From: Nitrosomonadales bacterium
Lineage (GTDB): Bacteria; Pseudomonadota; Gammaproteobacteria; Burkholderiales; Gallionellaceae
DNA length: 64,000 nt
Assembly: GCA_016721605.1 (NCBI GenBank)
Contig: JADKHS010000017.1
Location: forward strand, 1 to 64,000
Reading direction: 5' to 3'
Part shown: positions 36,819 through 47,505 of the stretch, in pieces
How positions within the stretch are numbered: position 1 is the first letter of the stretch
How the letters are laid out: the number at the start of each line of letters is the position of its first letter
Position numbers and translations under genes: made by a program
The notes under the pieces: generated by a model
Seen by the model: the letters and a program-made list of their open reading frames with translations, nothing else
Told to the model about the DNA's origin: nothing
Databases searched by the model: none

Positions 36819-38251
36819 CTAATTCAAAATTTTGGCAACGATGTACGCCTTAAGCTTTTCCAAATCTGCATCCATCACTTCAACGCATTGCGGTAATTTC
36901 TCGATACACTCTAACCCGGCAGGCCGCTCAGGATTGCGTCCGAGCGCTTCGATGATGGTGTCTTCAAACTTGGCTGGCAATGCAGTTTCCAAGCAGATTA
37001 GCGGCAAGCTGGGGCGGCGTTGTTCGAGGCCAACTTTGATCCCATCCGCAGTATGGGTATCGACCATTACGTCGTAGTCTTCCCACAGTTCGCGGATGAT
37101 CTTTAGGCGGTCGAGGTGCGTACTTTTGCCGGAAGCGAAACCAAATTTAGACAGCTCGTGCCAATAGGGCGTGCCCTTGATATCGAACGCGCCTCCTGCA
37201 TCAATGCTGCTCCAGAATTCGCGCACCTTGGCTGCATCGCGCCCAACCAGATCAAATATAAAGCGTTCGAAGTTGGATGCCTTGGAAATATCCATCGACG
37301 GGCTGCTGGTGTGATAGGTGTGATCCGTCGCGCGCGGGCGATAGATGCCGGTTCTAAAGAACTCATCCAATACATCGTTTTCGTTAGTGGCAAGGATAAG
37401 CTGGCCGATGGGCAAGCCCATCATGCGCGCAATGTGGCCAGCGCAGATGTTACCGAAATTACCAGAAGGCACCGAAAATGCAACCTTCTCATCGTTGGAT
37501 TGCGTCGCGGCAAAGTAGCCCTTGAAGTAATAGACGATCTGCGCCGACACGCGCGCCCAGTTGATCGAATTGACCGTGCCGATTTTATATTTGGCCTTGA
37601 AGGCGTGATCATTGGACACCGCCTTGACGATGTCCTGGGCATCGTCAAAGGTGCCGCGTACGGCGATGTTGTGGATATTGGCATCGTGCAGCGAATACAT
37701 CTGCGCACGCTGGAAAGCGGACTTTTACCGTGCGGCGACAACATAAACACGCGGATGCCGCGCTTGCCGCGCATGGCGTATTCCGCTGCTGAACCAGTGT
37801 CACCGGAAGTAGCACCAAGGATATTAAGCTCTTCGTGCTGTTTATCCAGCACGTACTCGAACAGATTGCCCAGCAATTGCATCGCCATGTCTTTGAACGA
37901 CAAGGTCGGGCCGTTGGATAATTCTAAAATATGCATTCCCGACTCCAGCGTACGCAGTGGGGTAATTTGCTGGGTGTCAGAATCGGCGCGGGCGTTGTGA
38001 TACGTGGCAGAGGTATAGGTCTTGCTAACAATCGCTTTAAGGTCGTCTGCAGGAATATCCGTTGCAAATTTGGACAGCACGGCATAAGCGAGATCAGCAT
38101 AAGGCAGATTGCGCCAGTGATCCAGATCAGCCCGTGTTACTTGTGGATATTCTTCCGGCAGGTACAGGCCGCCATCGGGCGCGAGCCCACCGAGCAGGAT
38201 TTCGGTGAAATTTTTAGCGGGTGAATTACCGCGTGTAGAGATGTATTTCAT
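36819..38251 (-). CDS. thrC: Threonine synthase, frameshifted
   Basis: PLP enzyme converting O-phosphohomoserine to threonine. About 477 residues. ATG 38251 (MKYISTRGNSPAKNFTEILL). The PLP lysine is in GPTLSFKDMAMQ and the phosphate-binding loop in GATSGDTGSAAEYAM. After FMLSPHGK the frame changes near 37715; the continuation is MYSLHDANIHNIAVRGTFDD, then FSVPSGNFGNICAGHIARMM and on to IVAKILN at 36819. Last gene of the alaA-hom-thrC operon. A single shift in an otherwise intact enzyme suggests sequencing error. Confidence 0.92.
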
Positions 38252-38340
38252 TGCTATGCTCGCTTCGTTTTTAATCCCTATTCCTTTTGCAGAAGGGAGG
38301 GTAGAGAGTAAGTTTTTAAAAATTGTAGAGACAGAATGCC

Positions 38341-39654
38341 TTATTTACCCAATTCTTCCATACGGATGCGCGTCACATTACCCACTACTACTGGCAATTT
38401 TTCAAGTCTGGCAATAGCTGCATTGATGCGCTTTTCGCGTGTCAAATGGGTAAGCAAAATCAAGTCCGTCTCGTCTTCACCCTCACCCGGCTCTTTCTGA
38501 ATCAAGGCATCAATCGAAATCTGCTCATCAGCCAGCACGCGCGTGATATCGGCCAGCACACCAGGTTCATCATGCACCCGCAGGCGCAGATAGTAACAAG
38601 TCAGCACCTCAGCTATGGGCAGAATAGGCAGGTCGACCAATTGATCCGGCTGGAATGCCAAATGCGGCACTCGATGTTCCGGGTCGGCCGTGTGCATACG
38701 CGTCACATCAACCAGATCGGCAATCACCGCACTGGCCGTTGGTTCCGCACCCGCGCCCTTGCCGTAATACAACGTCGCGCCGACTGCGTCGCCCTGCACT
38801 ACCACCGCGTTCATTGCACCTTCCACGTTGGCGATCAGTCGTTTGGCGGGAATCAAGGTGGGATGCACTCGTAACTCGACACCTGCCGTGGTGCGTTTGG
38901 TAATTCCGAGCAGTTTAATGCGGTAGCCGAGCTGTTCGGCATACTTTATGTCCTTTGCATTAAGCTGGGAAATGCCTTCAATATACGCCTTGTCGAATTG
39001 CATCGGAATACCGAATGCAATTGCAGAAAGTATGGTGATTTTGTGCGCGGCATCCACCCCTTCAATGTCGAAGGTCGGATCGGCCTCGGCGTAACCCAAA
39101 CGCTGCGCCTCTTTCAGTACAGTATCAAAACTCAGCCCCTTATCACGCATCTCGGATAGGATAAAGTTGGTCGTTCCGTTAATAATCCCGGCAATCCATT
39201 CAATGCGATTGGCGCTCAGGCCCTCGCGTACCGCTTTGATAATCGGCACACCGCCCGCTACTGCCGCTTCGAATGCAACCATCACACCCTGCTTTTGTGC
39301 CTCGGCAAATATTTCATTGCCATACATAGCCAATAACGCCTTGTTTGCAGTGACTACATGCTTACCATTAGCTATCGCCTTAAGCACCAATTCCTTGGCC
39401 ACACCGCAGCCGCCGATTAGCTCAATAACGATATCCACTTCCGGATCGCTCACCACAGCGAATGCATCGTCAACTACACGACAGGTACCCTGTGTAATTT
39501 CATTGGCACGCACCACGTCTTTTTCCGCCACCACAACAATACGTATAGGACGGCCCGCACGGCGGGAAATTTCTTCTGCATTGCGTGACAACACAGTAAA
39601 TGTGCCCGCACCTACGGTGCCTATACCCAGTAGACCTACGTTCATTGGCTTCAT
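38341..39654 (-). CDS. hom: Homoserine dehydrogenase
   Basis: NAD(P)-dependent reduction of aspartate semialdehyde to homoserine. 437 residues: dinucleotide motif VGLLGIGTVGAGTF, catalytic region GIINGTTNFILSEMRDKG with AQRLGYAEADPTFDIEGVDA, and a C-terminal ACT domain (VHDEPGVLADITRVLADEQI) for feedback by threonine. It is complete in one frame. Between alaA and thrC on the same strand. Confidence 0.95.
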   Translation of the reverse strand: MKPMNVGLLGIGTVGAGTFTVLSRNAEEISRRAGRPIRIVVVAEKDVVRANEITQGTCRVVDDAFAVVSDPEVDIVIELIGGCGVAKELVLKAIANGKHVVTANKALLAMYGNEIFAEAQKQGVMVAFEAAVAGGVPIIKAVREGLSANRIEWIAGIINGTTNFILSEMRDKGLSFDTVLKEAQRLGYAEADPTFDIEGVDAAHKITILSAIAFGIPMQFDKAYIEGISQLNAKDIKYAEQLGYRIKLLGITKRTTAGVELRVHPTLIPAKRLIANVEGAMNAVVVQGDAVGATLYYGKGAGAEPTASAVIADLVDVTRMHTADPEHRVPHLAFQPDQLVDLPILPIAEVLTCYYLRLRVHDEPGVLADITRVLADEQISIDALIQKEPGEGEDETDLILLTHLTREKRINAAIARLEKLPVVVGNVTRIRMEELGK

Positions 39655-39746
39655 TATTTTCTACTCCAAAATTCAATTCGTTTATTCACTCCCTCTCGGC
39701 TCCTTGTCAATCGGGATTGGGAAAAGTTAAGGCACATTTAGACCCT

Positions 39747-41007
39747 TTATTTCTTCCCATAACGTTTGCGGTAATACTCCAGAAAACGTGCAATTCGGCC
39801 AATCGCTTCGACTAAATCGTCAGCATTAGGCAGGAACACCACGCGGAAGTGATCGGGATTCGGCCAGTTAAAACCCGTACCCTGAACCACTAACACTTTC
39901 TCCGTTTCCAGCAATTCAAGGATAAACTTCTGATCGTCATTGATCGGGTACATCTTCTGGTCCAGGCGCGGAAACATATATAGCGCGGCTTTCGGCTTGA
40001 CGCATGACACACCCGGAATAGCGGTAAGCAATTGATGTGCAAGATCCCGCTGCTTACAGCCGCCCGGAAGGCGCGACCAGATCATTGATACTCTGATAAC
40101 CTCCCAGCGCAGTCTGGATGGCAAATTGCCCTGGCACGTTTGAACACAGCCGCATCGAAGCGAGAATGCCTAGGCCATCAATATAATCCTGCGCGTGCTT
40201 CTTTCTGCCCGACACAATCATCCAACCGGCACGATAGCCACAAGCGCGATAATTCTTGGACAGGCCATTAAACGTAACAAACAGTACATCATCCGCCAGC
40301 GAAGCAATTGAGGTATGGCTCACGCCGTCATAGAGCACTTTGTCATAAATCTCATCGGCGAACACAATGAGTCTGTTTTTGCGTGCGATTTCAATAATCT
40401 CTTGCAACAACGAATCCGGGTATATCGTACCAGTGGGATTATTCGGGTTGATCAACACGATGGCGCGCGTGTTAGGTGTAATTTTGCTGCTGATGTCAGC
40501 CACGTCCGGCAACCAATCAGCTTGTTCATCGCATAAATAGTGGCGTGGTGTGCCGCCTGCCAAGGTGACCGCCGCCGTCCACAGCGGATAATCCGGTGCT
40601 GGCACCAGCACTTCGTCTCCCGTATTAAGTAGTCCCTGCATGGACATTACAATCAATTCGGATGCGCCATTGCCAATAAAAATATCCTCCAACCCGACTC
40701 CGGCAATATTTTTTTGCTGAGCGTAATGCATGATGGCTTTGCGCGCGGCAAACAGTCCTTTTGAATCAGAATAGCCGGAAGAATTGGGCAGATTATGTAT
40801 TACGTCCTGCTGAATTTCTTCTGGCGCTTCAAAGCCAAATGAAGCTAAATTGCCAATATTCAGTTTTATAATACGATGGCCGTCCTCTTCCATTTGCTTA
40901 GCCCGCGTCATTACGGGGCCGCGAATGTCATAACAGACACTGGTTAGCTTGGTGGATTTCAATACAAGGGGCACCATTTCCATATCTGTACTATCAGGTT
41001 GTTTCAA
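39747..41007 (-). CDS. alaA: Alanine/aspartate-type aminotransferase (AlaA family), frameshifted
   Basis: PLP fold-type I aminotransferase of about 419 residues, likely glutamate-pyruvate transaminase. Motifs: IIKLNIGNLASFGFEAPEEI, NPNNPTGTIYP, FADEIYDKVLYDG and the PLP lysine in FNGLSKNYRACGYRAGW. The frame changes near 40075 after the INDLVAPSGRL region; the other frame carries KQRDLAHQLLTAIPGVSCVK, then GTGFNWPNPDHFRVVFLPN and ends YYRKRYGKK. First gene of the operon with hom and thrC, the common betaproteobacterial order. Confidence 0.9.
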
Positions 41008-41176
41008 TTGGCTCTCTCAATCTTATTGCTTCAAAACTGTGACATCAATCCGCTGGGTGGTAGAATTTGACACGAACAAAAAATGTCATAAATACACTTA
41101 TTGCCCTTGAAATTACTGACTGCAAAAGGGCGTGATTCTAACCGAGCGCGCCTGGGTCAGCAAATGGAGAACTCGC

Positions 41177-41545
41177 GTGAAACTGCATCTCAACACCCGC
41201 ACAAACCAAAATATTTTCACTGCCCACGGCACTGGCTATGTCACGGTCAGCGACCAGTGCTTTAAGCATTCCATAGTGGTTACGCCGGAACAGGTATTCA
41301 CAGATTGGCAGCCGCAAGGTTTCGATGCATTAAATGAATCGCATTTTGTCTATCTTTTAGCCATGAAGCCAGAAATTGTGCTGCTCGGAACAGGCACGCG
41401 GCAGCGCTTTCCGCATCCACGCCTATATCAGCAATTAACTGCGGCCAGCATTGGCGTGGAAAGTATGGATACCCCCGCCGCCTGCCGCACTTACAACATC
41501 TTAATGGGAGAAGACCGCAAAGTGGTTGCCGCCATCTTGTTATAA
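41177..41545 (+). CDS. Mth938-like (DUF498) protein
   Basis: About 122 residues. GTG 41177 (VKLHLNTRTNQNIFTAHGTG) is favoured because GGAG lies seven bases upstream; a GTG at 41132 would add 15 residues. Body: HSIVVTPEQVFTDWQPQGFD, PEIVLLGTGTRQRFP, GVESMDTPAACRTYNILMGE. Homologues include the NDUFAF3-type complex I assembly factor, so a link to respiration is possible. Divergent from alaA and convergent with modC, whose 3' end it overlaps by 55 bases. Confidence 0.8.
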   Translation: MKLHLNTRTNQNIFTAHGTGYVTVSDQCFKHSIVVTPEQVFTDWQPQGFDALNESHFVYLLAMKPEIVLLGTGTRQRFPHPRLYQQLTAASIGVESMDTPAACRTYNILMGEDRKVVAAILL

Positions 41546-42519
41546 CTGTTGATGAGTATTAACCGTAATCCGAGTAAAACATGCCCTTCGCGGGCGTGCT
41601 CTATACACTGTATTGTCACCGGCAAGATATTCAACAAACTTGTGTTCTCCGGCTTAGTGAGCACAATACCGACATCCTTCGCAAGAATACGCAAACGTTG
41701 CGGTCTACCAACGCTATCCGAATAAATAGGGTTGCTCAGCCAAAAACAGTCTTCGCCAACATGAAAAGAAGTTAACCCATGTTCTTTTTTTAGCCCTAAC
41801 TGACCCTCAATGACCGACACCACGCCTTCGTCGTTAAATAGCGGAGAGTCCGATCGTGATAAGGCGTGTTTAAGCGTTTCGACACGATCAATGTGCCCAT
41901 CCCGCAGAAACACCACGCGATCTGCAAGACGCTCTACTTCGGCTGGCGCATGGGTAACATACACAATCGGCACGTCCGCTTCTATTACCAAGCGTTCGAA
42001 ATAGGGAAGGATGTCACGCTTGGTCTGCGTGTCAAGCGCCGAAAGTGGTTCATCCATCAATAACAGGCGCGGACTTGTCAACAACGCACGGCCCAAGGCA
42101 ACACGCTGACGTTCCCCACCGGAAAGTTGATTAACGTTACGTTCGATCAGGTTTTCGATGGCCAACATACGAACGACCTCATCTAAATGGAGTTTACGCT
42201 CAGCAATCGGTGTGCGCTTGTAACCATAGAGGAGATTTTCGCGTACAGACAGATGCGGCAACAAACTTGCCTCTTGAAAAACCATAGCGATCCGCCGCCG
42301 ATGCAGCGGTACCCAGCAACGTCCATTCAGCCAAATTTCGTTACGGAAACTCACGCGTGCGCCACTCTGGCGCTCCAAACCGGCAATCAGTCGCAGCAAT
42401 GTCGTCTTGCCTGAGCCAGAACGTCCAAACAGAACAGTGACACCCTCTGCAGGCCAATCAACATCAACATCAAAAATAAAGTTTGGGTGAGTAATTCGGG
42501 CGCGTACTGACAAAGTCAT
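41491..42519 (-). CDS. modC: Molybdate ABC transporter ATPase, C-terminus altered
   Basis: ATPase driving molybdate import. Walker A FGRSGSGKTTLLRLI near residue 32, Q-loop MVFQEASLLPHL, signature QLSGGERQRVALGRAL, Walker B LLLMDEPLSALD and H-loop YVTHAPAEVERLADR. A C-terminal TOBE/Mop domain begins near residue 270 (NTSLLNILPVTIQCIEHARE) but ends abruptly after HVLLGLRL in a tail that does not look like ModC. About 15-20 expected residues are missing, and the tail overlaps the convergent DUF498 gene. Its ATG overlaps the end of modB. Confidence 0.9.
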   Translation of the reverse strand: MTLSVRARITHPNFIFDVDVDWPAEGVTVLFGRSGSGKTTLLRLIAGLERQSGARVSFRNEIWLNGRCWVPLHRRRIAMVFQEASLLPHLSVRENLLYGYKRTPIAERKLHLDEVVRMLAIENLIERNVNQLSGGERQRVALGRALLTSPRLLLMDEPLSALDTQTKRDILPYFERLVIEADVPIVYVTHAPAEVERLADRVVFLRDGHIDRVETLKHALSRSDSPLFNDEGVVSVIEGQLGLKKEHGLTSFHVGEDCFWLSNPIYSDSVGRPQRLRILAKDVGIVLTKPENTSLLNILPVTIQCIEHAREGHVLLGLRLILINSYNKMAATTLRSSPIKML

Positions 42520-43219
42520 GGTTTTACCATCTCAAAACCTCGATTAAACCAGTACACCACAAAAGCACGATAAACGCAAAATCAACAACATCAAACTAAG
42601 TCTTCCTGCAGCGGCATACTGCATACCTTCAGTAGCAGCCATAGATAGTGGTTGATAATACGTGGGTAACCCCCGGAATATTACCACCCACCATCAGAAC
42701 TACCCCAAACTCACCCATCGTGTGAGCGAAAGTAAGCGTCATGGCAACGATGAAGCCACTTTTTGTCATCGGTAAAACTACACTAATGAAGCGATCAATC
42801 ACGCCAGCCCCAAGCGAAGCGGCAACTTCAATCGGGCGTCGCCCCAAGTTGGCAAATGCTTGCTCTAAGGGTTGCACGGCAAACGGCAAGGAATACAACA
42901 CTGAACCGATCAATATCCCCTCAAAAGTAAAGGCGAGATGATGTAGCCCGATATCCTCTAACGTTCCGCCGATGAAGCCGCGCGGGCCAAGCGCAATCAA
43001 AAGATAAAACCCAAGCACGGTGGGCGGCAACACCAGCGGCAATGCAACTACAGCCTGCACGGCAGTCCGGTAGATAGAACGCCCGCTAGTTAACCACCAA
43101 GCCAAAGGCGTAGCAACCACCATCAAAATTAATGTGGTACACAAACAAAGCTGTATCGTGAGCCAGATCGCTGTCCAGTCCTCTGCGGTCAAACTCAAGC
43201 TTTGTCTGAAGGACTCCAA
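42517..43219 (-). CDS. modB: Molybdate ABC transporter permease, frameshifted near end
   Basis: Inner-membrane permease with helices AIWLTIQLCLCTTLILMVVA and GFYLLIALGPRGFIGG. The ATPase-contact loop is AFANLGRRPIEVAASLGAGV with FTHTMGEFGVVLMVGGNIPG-like sequence (FAHTMGEFGVV). After VLSTTIY the frame breaks near 42645 and again near 42570. The other frames give ATEGMQYAAAGRLSLMLLIL and VVYWFNRGFEMVKP, ending in an overlap with the modC start. Corrected length about 234 residues, near normal. Confidence 0.88.
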
Positions 43220-43222
43220 AAT

Positions 43223-44024
43223 CTATCTTGCCGAAGAGTGATGTTTTTGGGGTAGCGCAAAGCCATAGCTTTCCATGATTTTGCGCGACTCTGACGTCTG
43301 GACGTAAGCCGCAAATCGCCGCGCAAGCACGCTGTCCTTCGCTCGCTTGGTTATTACAAATGCTTGTGCCAACGGCTCATGAAGACCATCATCAATCAAG
43401 CTATACCCTCCTCGTTTAGACATTGCGGGGTTAAGCGCCAGCGAAAGGGCAATAATACCGGCATCGGCTGCCCCGGTACTTACCATCTGTGCGGTATGTT
43501 CGATATTTTCGCCAAAGACAAGCTTGCCCTGTAGTTTTTCCCACATCCCGGCCGATTTTAGAGCTTCCTTGGCACGCATACCATAAGGTGCAAATTCAGG
43601 ATTAGCGATGGCCACTTTATGAATGGCCGATTCAGACAGTTTTTGCAGCGTCAGCTTAGTGGCATCAGTCGTTGCAGACCAAATTACCAGACGGCCAATC
43701 GCATAAACTTCCAGGATCGGCGCTCGTTAGCCCTTTTTTATTCAACATCTGTGGAAAATCAACGTCGGCCGCGAACAACATATCAAAAGGCGCGCCATTC
43801 TGAATTTGCATAGTAAATTTTCCTGAGGAGCCATACATAACCTTCACCACGTCATTACGGTTTTCGGCATTAAATTTACTCACGATATCGGCCATGGCAA
43901 ATTTTATACTGGAAGCGGCGACGATCGTGATGGTTTCCGCTATGGCGATACTGGATCCAAACGCGAATGCTACCGCGATAATAAGGGTGTGAAAAATTTT
44001 AATCATAGTAAAATTCCTTTTCAT
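43223..44024 (-). CDS. modA: Molybdate-binding periplasmic protein, frameshifted
   Basis: Periplasmic binding protein for molybdate. Signal peptide FHTLIIAVAFAFGSSIAIA; mature start ETITIVAASSIKFAMADIVS; YGSSGKFTMQIQNGAPFDML; then FAADVDFPQML. A shift near 43715 moves into AIGRLVIWSATTDATKLTLQ, followed by KVAIANPEFAPYGMRAKEAL, VFGENIEHTAQMVSTGAADA and the C-terminus. Total about 266 residues. Directly upstream of modB, three bases apart. Confidence 0.9.
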
Positions 44025-44033
44025 TGGTTGGAA

Positions 44034-45742
44034 TTAAAATGCGACTACAGTAGCGTCTATCCAAACCAGGTGTGAGTCTTCACCTCGCCCAGGCGTCACT
44101 TTCTGGGACGTCGCTTTGGCAAAATCTCCCGCCATGAAGTAGGAATAGCCTATAACCATCGATAAGTATTTAGTGACTGGAAATTGCGCACGAACATCAA
44201 TCTCTTGACCGATGTCCTTGCCACTTTTTCCTGTTGTGTCGCGTAAGTTGGGCACAGTCCAACGATCCGTGGCGCTAGCTAGTTTGTACCAGCTATAGCC
44301 AAAATCAACTTTTAAGCTGACGGTAGGGTTGAATTCCCCGCGAAGCTTATTCGCCTGGAAATTTTCCATAACGATCAAATTACTATGAGACAACGGTCTG
44401 AAAAACCCGAATAAACGCTCGAAACGTTGACTGGTACTGTCATTTGGATTTTTATCGCCGCTGGCATAGCCTCGATAGGCCATGACACGGGGTTTCCATG
44501 CATGTGCAAAGGTATAGCCTGCTTCCACGTCATAATCATAGGCATCGTGAACCTGTCCTCCATCATCACCCCATTGCTTGATATAGCTCAAGTCCCAATC
44601 GATGCCGGTATTGCTTACTATCCCATATGCACGCAAGCCCCCAGTGTTAATGTTACGATCTTTTTTGTCGGCTGCGGTGGCAGGCGCGCCCGTCGAAGTA
44701 TATTTTAGCTTACTGCCATTTTGTTGCAGCAAGTAGTAATAAGGTTGCAGCGTAACCACATTTGACCATTTGCGGATGTCAAACGCAGCCCCATAGAACC
44801 GCTGCGCTTCATTGGCTATGTCTGCTTGCTCCATAAAGCGAATTATTGGATTAAAGGCAAAGAGGGTTCCTTGCCAGTCACTGTTTAGCTGGCCTAAAAC
44901 TGCACGGTAACCTTGAAAATTATTCGTGGTATTACGATATTCATTTCGTGCAATCAAGCGTTTATCTGTTAACTCAAAGCCATACGCCCCGCTCGCAGAC
45001 CGAGCGGCCTGTCGTTACAACGATCCACCCAACGCATCCTTGAAATATAATTCCCCATAGCCTTGAATAAATTCTCTTTTATTAACTTCTAAATTAGTGG
45101 AAGGATATTGGTAGTTATAGCGCCGGGAATCCTGAAATTCAAAGGTGGCGCGTAATGGGTCGAACTTGTTTTTTACGGCAGCAAAAAGACGTGTCCGTAA
45201 TGAAAATGGTTCGTCCACTTTATCTGTGGTTTTACGAAAGTCATTTTCATTATATTCATAGCGAAGTCGAGATTCCACACCCACGTCCAACCAATTTACA
45301 TTTTCCCAACCGTCAATATCTTTAAGCCATGTTTTGTTAGCTTGCTTAACATAGCGCGGGGGTTCAGTTTGAATGGCTAACCCAGAACTACGGAATTGAA
45401 CATAATAACTAGGGGTCTTAGCCGGAGCCTTAACTTCTGATGCTTCAGGTTTAGTTGTTTTTTTTACTTGCAAGGAGGTATCTGCTTGGGCTATTACCTG
45501 CGATTGCTCTATTGTTGGTATTTCCTGGCCCGATTCTTTCATTTGCGGTTTTAACTGCGTATTTTCCTGCGCCGCAGAATAGGGGGATGCCACTAACAAG
45601 CTACTAGCCAGAATACCGGCTTTTACCGTCGATTCAGATCTTTTAATCTTGAGAAAAACTAGCCCTATTAGGCTTACAACCTTCTTAAAATAGGCAAATT
45701 TATTAACAATCCCGTCTAATGGAAAATTTAAAATTTTGTTCA
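44034..45742 (-). CDS. Alginate-export-type outer-membrane beta-barrel porin, one in-frame stop
   Basis: About 570 residues. A GTG near 45742 precedes a possible signal (STVKAGILASSLLVASPYSAA); the N-terminus could extend to 45818. A low-complexity linker follows, then barrel strands such as VGVESRLRYEYNENDFRKTT, RTRLFAAVKNKFDPLRATFE and GEYSQ-type aromatic-edge strands, ending in VWIDATVVAF with a terminal phenylalanine. A TAA at 45015-45017 interrupts GGSL-stop-RQAARSASGAYGF in the same frame on both sides. It resembles the Alginate_exp family. Position between the molbindin gene and modABC suggests it may pass molybdate or another oxyanion; this is inference. Confidence 0.7.
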
Positions 45743-45845
45743 CAAATTTGTCCTTAGGTAAATAATTCCGAATCAAAATATACACAACTATATAACGATT
45801 ATTATTAAATAACCGCATGGACTGCGGTTATTTTGGTAACTTTCT

Positions 45846-46272
45846 TTATTCTTCGACAGCAAGTATCACATGCGAAGCCTTAATAAGCGCACACGCCGCG
45901 CTACCAATCGAGAAGTTAAGTAAGTTTTGCGATTCATTGGTGATAATCGCAACAAGCGTATTGTCATTGCCGAAATCAAGCCACTTCGGTATTTACAGCT
46001 CCTTTCTCTATTCGGCTGACCACCCCACACAGCCGATTACGCGCCGACGTTATGATCTCCTCATCCGCTGATGTCAAAATCACCCATGATGACTTGATTA
46101 ACGCGTATGCAGTTTTACCTGGCACAAGGCCCAGTAACCGTGCACTTTCAATTGTTACAATAGCGTACACCGTTACACCACTTTCTAACCTAAGTGTCAC
46201 TTCCGAATTAACTACTCCATCAATAACTGTTACAACAATACCTTTCAACGTATTACGTGCACTTGTTTTCAT
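45846..46272 (-). CDS. mop: Molbindin, two tandem Mop domains, frameshifted
   Basis: Cytoplasmic molybdate/tungstate-binding protein of about 142 residues. The first Mop domain runs SARNTLKGIVVTVIDGVVNS-EVTLRLESG and ends ALIKSSWVILTSADE; the second begins SARNRLCGVVSRIEKGAVNT-EV. A shift near 45985 then leads into WLDFGNDNTLVAIITNESQN and ALIKASHVILAVEE, stopping at 45846. The tandem repeat is the ModG/Mop type used for storage or homeostasis. First gene of the cluster reading mop, porin, modA, modB, modC. Confidence 0.85.
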
Positions 46273-46559
46273 CTTAAAATTTTCCTTAATCAAAATCATC
46301 CAACGCTTTTTCATCGAGTACCGCAAATAATTGGGTTTATAGTGCTCTGCAGCAACCCAATTAAACTTCCAGACGTACCCTACTTCAGTCAGACTAACCC
46401 GCCGCCACAACGTATGCATCCACTTTATTTCGAAACGGCCATCAAAATGTATATTACTACATAACGATAAGCAATCAACCATAATTTTTAAAATTATTCA
46501 ATTTATATTACCCCATCGAAAATGAGATAGGCTGAGCAAAATAGACCCACGTTTTATTA
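46273..46559. other. Leader of the molybdate cluster
   Basis: About 290 AT-rich bases between the IS110 relic and mop. It should hold the promoter. I could not recognise a ModE-type palindrome or the Moco riboswitch with confidence. Confidence 0.3.
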
Positions 46560-46970
46560 AACGTGAAACGAATAGCAGATTGGCTAATCGAAACTGACAT
46601 CGAGACTGCCACAATAGAATCCACAGGTATTTACTGGGTTTGTGGCGTATGAAGCACTTGAGTCGCACGGCATTAATGTCATTCTTACCAATGCACGCGA
46701 AACGCGTGCCATACTTGGCAAAAAGAGTATTTGGGGCGGGGGAGCGAAATCCTGAAGTGACGGCTGCAATGCGCGATATTCGTTACAATGCTTAATACGA
46801 ATCAACCCATGCCAGCGGCGCCACTTTTCAAAACACGTCACCCTACCAAGCAGCCAAACAAGCGATGTGGCCTTCAATATGCACTCGGCCATGTACCCAT
46901 TGGCTTGGACTGATCTGGCGCAAATTCATGGTATTGACCCATTTCTTACCTTACGATTAGCTGCTGGATA
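46560..46970 (+). pseudogene. IS110-family transposase relic
   Basis: Fragments in shifting frames: RIADWLIETDIETATIESTG-IYWV, then YEALESHGINVILTNARETR-AILGKKS. After a deletion comes GERNPEVTAAMRDIRYNA, and later NMHSAMYPLAWTDLAQIHGI followed by DPFLTLRL. These correspond, in the right order, to the IS110 segments AMESTGVYW, LVNARHAKN.PGRK, AGERDPxxLAxxRD and GVDLTxIHGIGPYLALRL. At least one internal deletion, stops and frame changes show an old inactive insertion. Confidence 0.75.
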
Positions 46971-47136
46971 GAGGAAGGGCTACAGTAACGCCCCATAAAG
47001 GGGACTACTCAATATGAAAATAGATTGGCGGCGCGAACCCGTTGACGCCCATTATTGACAACCGACCTCACTCGTAGTTTTTTGGTTACAGCAGATTACC
47101 ATCTATAGTGATGGTCTAAAATCAAGGGACTCTGTA
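46971..47136. other. Spacer after merR
   Basis: Related genomes may carry a tRNA-Pro here; I see no cloverleaf. Nothing else is recognised. Confidence 0.4.
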
Positions 47137-47505
47137 CTACTCTAGCAGGGCAATAATTTCGCTAATTTCACGACGTAATTCGGACAAGTTAGGGGATGAC
47201 TGAAGCAATTGCGGCTGATTTTCTATTCGCTGTCCAACAAAATCACTCAGGCGACCACGAGCTCCACTGATAGTAAAACCCTCTTCATACAGCAACTGCC
47301 TGATACGACGGATGAGTAAAACTTCATGATGCTGATAATAGCGCCGATTACCACCCCGTTTAACTGGTTTAAGCTGGGTAAACTCCTGCTCCCAATAACG
47401 CAATACATGCGCCTTCACCCCGCATAAGTCACTTACTTCGCCAATAGTGAAATACCGCTTAGCCGGGATTGATGGCAGGACGGCATTAAGCTTGTGGTTT
47501 TCCAT
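47137..47505 (-). CDS. MerR family transcriptional regulator
   Basis: 122 residues. The winged-helix DNA-binding domain is AKRYFTIGEVSDLCGVKAHV-LRYWEQEF, followed by RGGNRRYYQHHEVLLIRRIR and a short helical tail (NLSELRREISEIIALLE) with no effector domain. This small MerR-like gene is regularly found after ihfA in betaproteobacteria; its targets are unknown. It overlaps the ihfA 3' end by 20 bases. Confidence 0.9.
   Translation of the reverse strand: MENHKLNAVLPSIPAKRYFTIGEVSDLCGVKAHVLRYWEQEFTQLKPVKRGGNRRYYQHHEVLLIRRIRQLLYEEGFTISGARGRLSDFVGQRIENQPQLLQSSPNLSELRREISEIIALLE

Noticed and set aside
45976..46482. A longer start for the molbindin gene at 46482
   Set aside because: The first 70 residues look non-coding, while the family start MKTSARNTLKG lies at 46272.
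46971..47136. tRNA-Pro after merR
   Set aside because: No acceptor/T-arm pair seen on either strand.
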